This document shows, piece after piece, positions 59,849 to 64,000 of a stretch of DNA of 64,000 nucleotides. This stretch comes from Cephalotus follicularis (Eukaryota; Streptophyta; Magnoliopsida; Oxalidales; Cephalotaceae). Position numbers and translations under genes: made by a program. The notes below the pieces were generated by a model. It did no database searches. It saw nothing but the letters and a program-made list of their open reading frames with translations, and had not been told where the DNA came from. Every line of letters begins with the position of its first letter. Within the stretch, counting starts at the first letter, position 1. The stretch is taken from contig BDDD01000435.1 in assembly GCA_001972305.1 (NCBI GenBank), positions 52,581 through 116,580 on the forward strand. The letters are read 5' to 3'.

Positions 59849-61531
59849 AGTATATCGCAGATATATGCATGAATATCAATTGTGATTGATTATCCACATG
59901 ACAACCGTCCCATACTGGTTGCATACGCAATAAAACCTACTCATATCAAATCTATCCATACAAATCTACTCATCCATCAGACAATCTATACCATGTGTGC
60001 GAGCACACTCACACATATATATAGAGTTAATAACCTCCCATACAAGTTTCAAAATCCTAACTCATTGAATATCTATCCACAAGAATTAGGTTTAGATAAT
60101 CTACACTTATGTAGTTCATGTCTATAGGAGCTTTGTAGTTCTTGTCTATAGGAGCTCAACTAAGGAATCCAGTTGCCTGAGGTTTGTTTCCAAGAGCTCA
60201 ACTGGTCTACTGAAATAAATTAGTGAAAGAGAAGAACATATGAGGTCACAGACTTAATAGGCTCAAACAGACAATCAAGTTATACCATACCATACAATGT
60301 CAATCCTTAAAATTTGTGTCCGTCTATAAAACCTGTTTATCCCTAAAACCGACATTCCAGACAGATCAAGTATAGTCGTGGGGTGACGGCAACAAGTATC
60401 CGACCACAAATAATTTGACAAGAACCGACTATAGAAGTTACAACCAAACCTCCGTTCGAAGACAAAATGAAGAAACCGGCAGAATACATCTCAGAAGTAT
60501 CAAGATAACTTTGTTCCAAGTTTCAAACCACTTAAGACTGATTCTGTGTTTTTCTCAACAGAAGCTCACTTTTCTTGGTTATGTGGGACGGTTTTCAGTA
60601 CTTTTTGACCGTTGGTGAATGTATTTTAACATTTAGCAGTTGTAGGTTTGTAAAGGATGTTGGAATTAACATGCAAGAATAACAAGCCTTTAAAATTCGG
60701 CCAAGGGAAGAAACTTAGATATAAAATATGTTCTTACATTTTAACTCTTTCCAATGACCTATTAATGTCATCTCTAGGTTGTTACAAGCATCAGCATCAT
60801 CATGCAAAAAAGAAAGTTCAAGAGACTTACATGAAGACGAAGTCTCCTTCCTTCAAGTCCCTCATCCAAGCTTTATTTCAAGCTTTCAACCACCAACGTA
60901 GATGGTATCTACAGAAAGTCCACACCAAGAGGTCTCTAACAATCTTCTCAAGATCACCCAAGCTAAAAGATGAAAAAGAACTACTCCTTTCTCTTTTTCT
61001 TAATTTCGGCCAAGATGAGAGTTTCTCTCTTGTTCTTATTTTTCAAGTGCTAGCAAGAATGACAATAAGACTCGGCCTTTTAATGACTTAAGGCAACCTA
61101 GCTTATATAATAAGCTTTTCAAAACATTATTTAAATCATCTTCATGATTTATTAGTTAGTGTGATATACTAATTAATTTGCCTTAAACCCGGTATTGTAG
61201 ATAATTACTTGTATTGTGTGTGACCCTTTAGGTTCACTATTACCCTAGCTGTAGAGTAAATCGAGGACACTGCGATTATCAGATAAAATATGTTTCAATC
61301 ACATGAAAAATTATTCTAACCGACATTTCGAATTTAAACTCTTTTAATTCTATTAAATTCACGAGACCGACTATCTGGGCGACCTCGGATATTCTACTGA
61401 TCAACATCGACATCTAGAAATGCATACTAACCCTCCAGGTGATATAAATTTTAGCTTGAACCGTAATATGCAGGTTCGTGCATGTTTAGTCCCTTCACCG
61501 TCAATGCTCTCATTAAACCAAGGGTACGAAT
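59849..61531. other. Repeat-like DNA between two hAT elements
   Basis: No recognisable gene. The longest plus-strand frame (60657-61091, 144 codons) has no domain I recognise. GACCCTTTAGGTTCACTATT at about 61.22 kb resembles non-coding parts of plant retrotransposons. Together with 63.12-64.0 kb it appears to be one continuous sequence split by the last hAT-like element. Confidence 0.35.
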
Positions 61532-63111
61532 TAGGGGTGACAATTTTCTCCGTCCCCGCATTCCCCGCCCCGTCCCGTTTAAAACGGCGCAGGGATTCCC
61601 CGTTAAAAATGGGGTCGGGGTCGGGGTGGGGACAAAAACTTGCCCCGTTTACAGGGACGGGGCGGGGGCAAAGTTTGCCTTCTCCCTGCCCTGCCCCGCC
61701 CCCGGCCCAACCCATCCAATATATTATATACCAAAATTTGTAAATATGGTGATTTGAACTCGAGACCTCATACATTTAACTAACATATACAACCACCAAG
61801 CTAGTAGTTTTTTATTTTTAAAACATACATACTATTATACTTAAAGTTTATATATATATATATATACGTACATACATAAATATATATTACAAGAAACATT
61901 AGATAAATATAATAATAATATAATTATGTTATGAGAAGTCTTTGTGATTAATTGATATACCGTTGAATATAATCATAAATATAACATTCATAGTCTCATA
62001 CCATAGCTATCATTATTTTTAAACACCAATTTATATAAATCATGAACACCAATTTTCAAATAAATAAAAAAATAACTTTTTCATCTAGACATAACAAATT
62101 TAACTTTATATGATTTTCTTATATTATGTAAACAAATATATTAATGTAGCAAAAACATATAAATATCAGATTAGTTTGAAAATTAGTAGTTAGTCCATAA
62201 TAAAATATAAAACTGATCGATTGATTTATAAAAATATCAATCATAAGTACAATATAAAGCGAATGAGTACAAACACCTAACTTATATACTATGTAAAACA
62301 TAATTTTCAAGTTTCTATATATTCTTTCTCTCTCTTTATATATATATAGAGTTTTATGTATATACTTAACAAGTAAGTAAGGCCTACTAACTTATCACTT
62401 ATGTACTACATTTATAATTTATATTTTACAAATTTGACCGTTAGATTTGATATTCTACTATATAAATCATGTATACCAATTTTCAAATCAATCAGATATC
62501 TATAGATATTTAATTTAATAAGCTATTTTTTTACCATAAATGAAAAATCATATAACCGTTCAAATTTGTATGCATTAACGAAATAGTTAGATAATGAATT
62601 GACTTAAAAATTGACATGTATAATATATTCAGTTATAACTTCAAGTTCAACGGTTTGATTTGTAAAGTATTAATCATAGGTCCAATTTGAATGTGACAAG
62701 TAATCCCTACTCACTTGTCAAGTATATATATATATTTGTGTTGAACAAATGTGTCTGTTGTCTTTAGTAGTATAAAATTATAATTTTAGACTCCGTTTGT
62801 TTAAAGGAAAATAACTTCCTGAAAAATATTTTTCTCATTTTCGTGTGTTTGATAACCTTTAGAAAATAAGTCAAAGGAGAATATTTTTCAGTCAACATAA
62901 ATTTTTAATATAAATATAGAAAAATGTTTTCTTAAAAAAAAGAAAAACATTTTTCCTATGTTACTATCTAGCCTAATTCTCAACTCTCTCTCTCACTCAC
63001 TCTCACTCTCTATCTCTCTCACACACACAGACACTCTCTCTCACACACAATCTCTCTCTCTCGGGGCGAGGATGACAAAATTTGCCCCACCCCGCCCCGT
63101 TGCCATCCCTA
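61532..63111. mobile_element. hAT-like element with GC-rich ends, 1580 bp
   Basis: The left end reads TAGGGGTGACAATTTTCTCC and the reverse complement of the right end reads TAGGGATGGCAACGGGGCGG. GTACGAAT lies exactly on each side (61524-61531 and 63112-63119), a perfect 8-bp duplication. The terminal 150 bp at the left and 50 bp at the right are full of CCCCGCCCC/GGGGCGGGG, in sharp contrast to the AT-rich centre. The centre includes a segment related to the MITE-like DNA at 45.5 kb and CT/CA microsatellites at 62.98-63.06 kb. No transposase frame was seen. Confidence 0.9.
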
Positions 63112-63119
63112 GTACGAAT

Positions 63120-64000
63120 TGTGTCAAACCCTGCGAAACTTTGTGATTTTATATCGTTGGCTACAGCATATTAGAGGTGCCCCTCTAATATGCATTAGTG
63201 ATATTGGATACACTTCACGATATCACTTCTACCATGGCCAGGGATTAAACTTGCCAACGGCTAATCAACCTGAGCATAATCTCCCTTTTACTGGGAGCGG
63301 TGAATCCATTATTGCGCACTCACATATCTCCATACATAAACCTACCATACCCAACTAATGCATGTATATTCTCCATGGTTAGGGGATGTATTGAAGCTTT
63401 ATTAAAGTGTAGCATCTTATGTACAAGATATCCAGTGGTGGCTCATGTCTAAGGACCACTTACATTGCTGCCATCAAGGATGTCTGTTTGACACATAGTA
63501 AAACTCCATATAGACATCTCTTAAGCGAGTCACCTTCAGTGAACCCATCAAAATTTGGGCACCCATGTGTATACCATATAGTCACTACAAAATGACATGT
63601 GAGATCAGTCATCATCTCAAACGAGCTGGTATAGTACGTGCTGGTCTAACAGGATTGAGTATGCCCTAAGCACCAATCCTCCGACCAGGAAACTTTAAGA
63701 ATAGAGTTTGGCGAGATTTCAATTCTCATATCTTGATCTCATTAAGAACTTGGTCTTTCAACTCTGTTCTTAGGACATTCATTTAATTAAACAAACATTA
63801 AAGCAGTAAAATGAACTCACAGTCAAGATAGTAGAAAACACGTCTTTATTGAATATCATAGACAAGTTTACAAGACTGTAATGGCTTGCAGGACTCATCC
63901 CTAATAAAGAAGTGGGCCACATGGCATCACGGGAGCAAAATGAGGCTGAATTAAGCCATGTTCATTAACTGACGACCGAGTTTCCACTATAAATAAAGAG
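63120..64000. other. Repeat-like DNA to window end
   Basis: A continuous moderate-GC sequence with no open frame of known family. Phrases such as GGGGATGTATTGAAGC and AAGAACTTGGTCTTTCAAC have the look of LTR retrotransposon non-coding DNA. It continues the text interrupted at 61.53 kb and runs past the window end. Confidence 0.35.

Noticed and set aside
60657-61091. 144-codon frame as a possible gene
   Set aside because: No family recognised, composition like surrounding repeat DNA, and no supporting splice or leader signals.

Overview
This is nuclear plant DNA, most likely from a eudicot. It has long AT-rich intergenic stretches, many short exons with GT..AG introns, plant gene families (an ATL RING-H2 protein with a GUB_WAK_bind-like ectodomain, plant mitochondrial OXA1, a LACS4-type acyl-CoA synthetase) and a dense load of LTR retrotransposon fossils and hAT-like elements. 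No bacterial or organellar operon, CRISPR array, rRNA or convincing intact tRNA was seen. The species cannot be named from the sequence.

Layout. 1.4-5.6 kb (minus strand): a five-exon UBR7-type gene (UBR box plus PHD finger). 7.8-10.5 kb: a long solo LTR with AAAAA on both sides. 12.5-12.9 kb: a CACTA (En/Spm) DUF4216 fragment. 15.1-17.9 kb (plus): a two-exon membrane RING-H2 (ATL20/21/22-like) gene. 18.2-19.1 kb: a copia fragment. 19.4-19.9 kb: a second RING-H2 reading frame with a stop inside the RING. 21.6-27.8 kb (plus): an intact nine-coding-exon OXA1 gene. 27.8-38.0 kb: a tandem duplicate of the whole OXA1 locus. This copy carries about 3 kb of LTR-like DNA and an hAT-like element in its leader intron, a 634-bp solo LTR 10 bp before the ATG, a 100-bp intron insertion, and a deletion that removes the C-terminal tail. 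39.0-44.0 kb (minus): a near-complete but broken Ty1/copia element. 47.7-53.8 kb (plus): a 19-exon long-chain acyl-CoA synthetase gene. 54.4-56.0 kb: a young tandem duplication carrying a copia solo LTR. 56.4-57.5 kb: a higher-order array of CAGTCGRCTG motifs. 57.7-63.1 kb: three hAT-like elements with 8-bp target-site duplications.

The genes form no operon or pathway cluster. UBR7 and the ATL proteins are both predicted E3 ubiquitin ligases but are structurally unrelated. OXA1 inserts proteins into the mitochondrial inner membrane. LACS activates fatty acids. The most instructive story is the OXA1 pair: one conserved copy, and one whose exons are still in frame although its leader, start region and C-terminus have been remodelled by transposons and a deletion. 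I found no convincing novel multi-gene system. The unusual signals are structural: the OXA1 remodelling, the two-step history of the copia LTR duplication, the 21-bp-spaced palindrome array, and an upstream ORF in the LACS leader that copies the gene's own start. Exon boundaries come from consensus splice sites and family similarity by eye, without transcript evidence.
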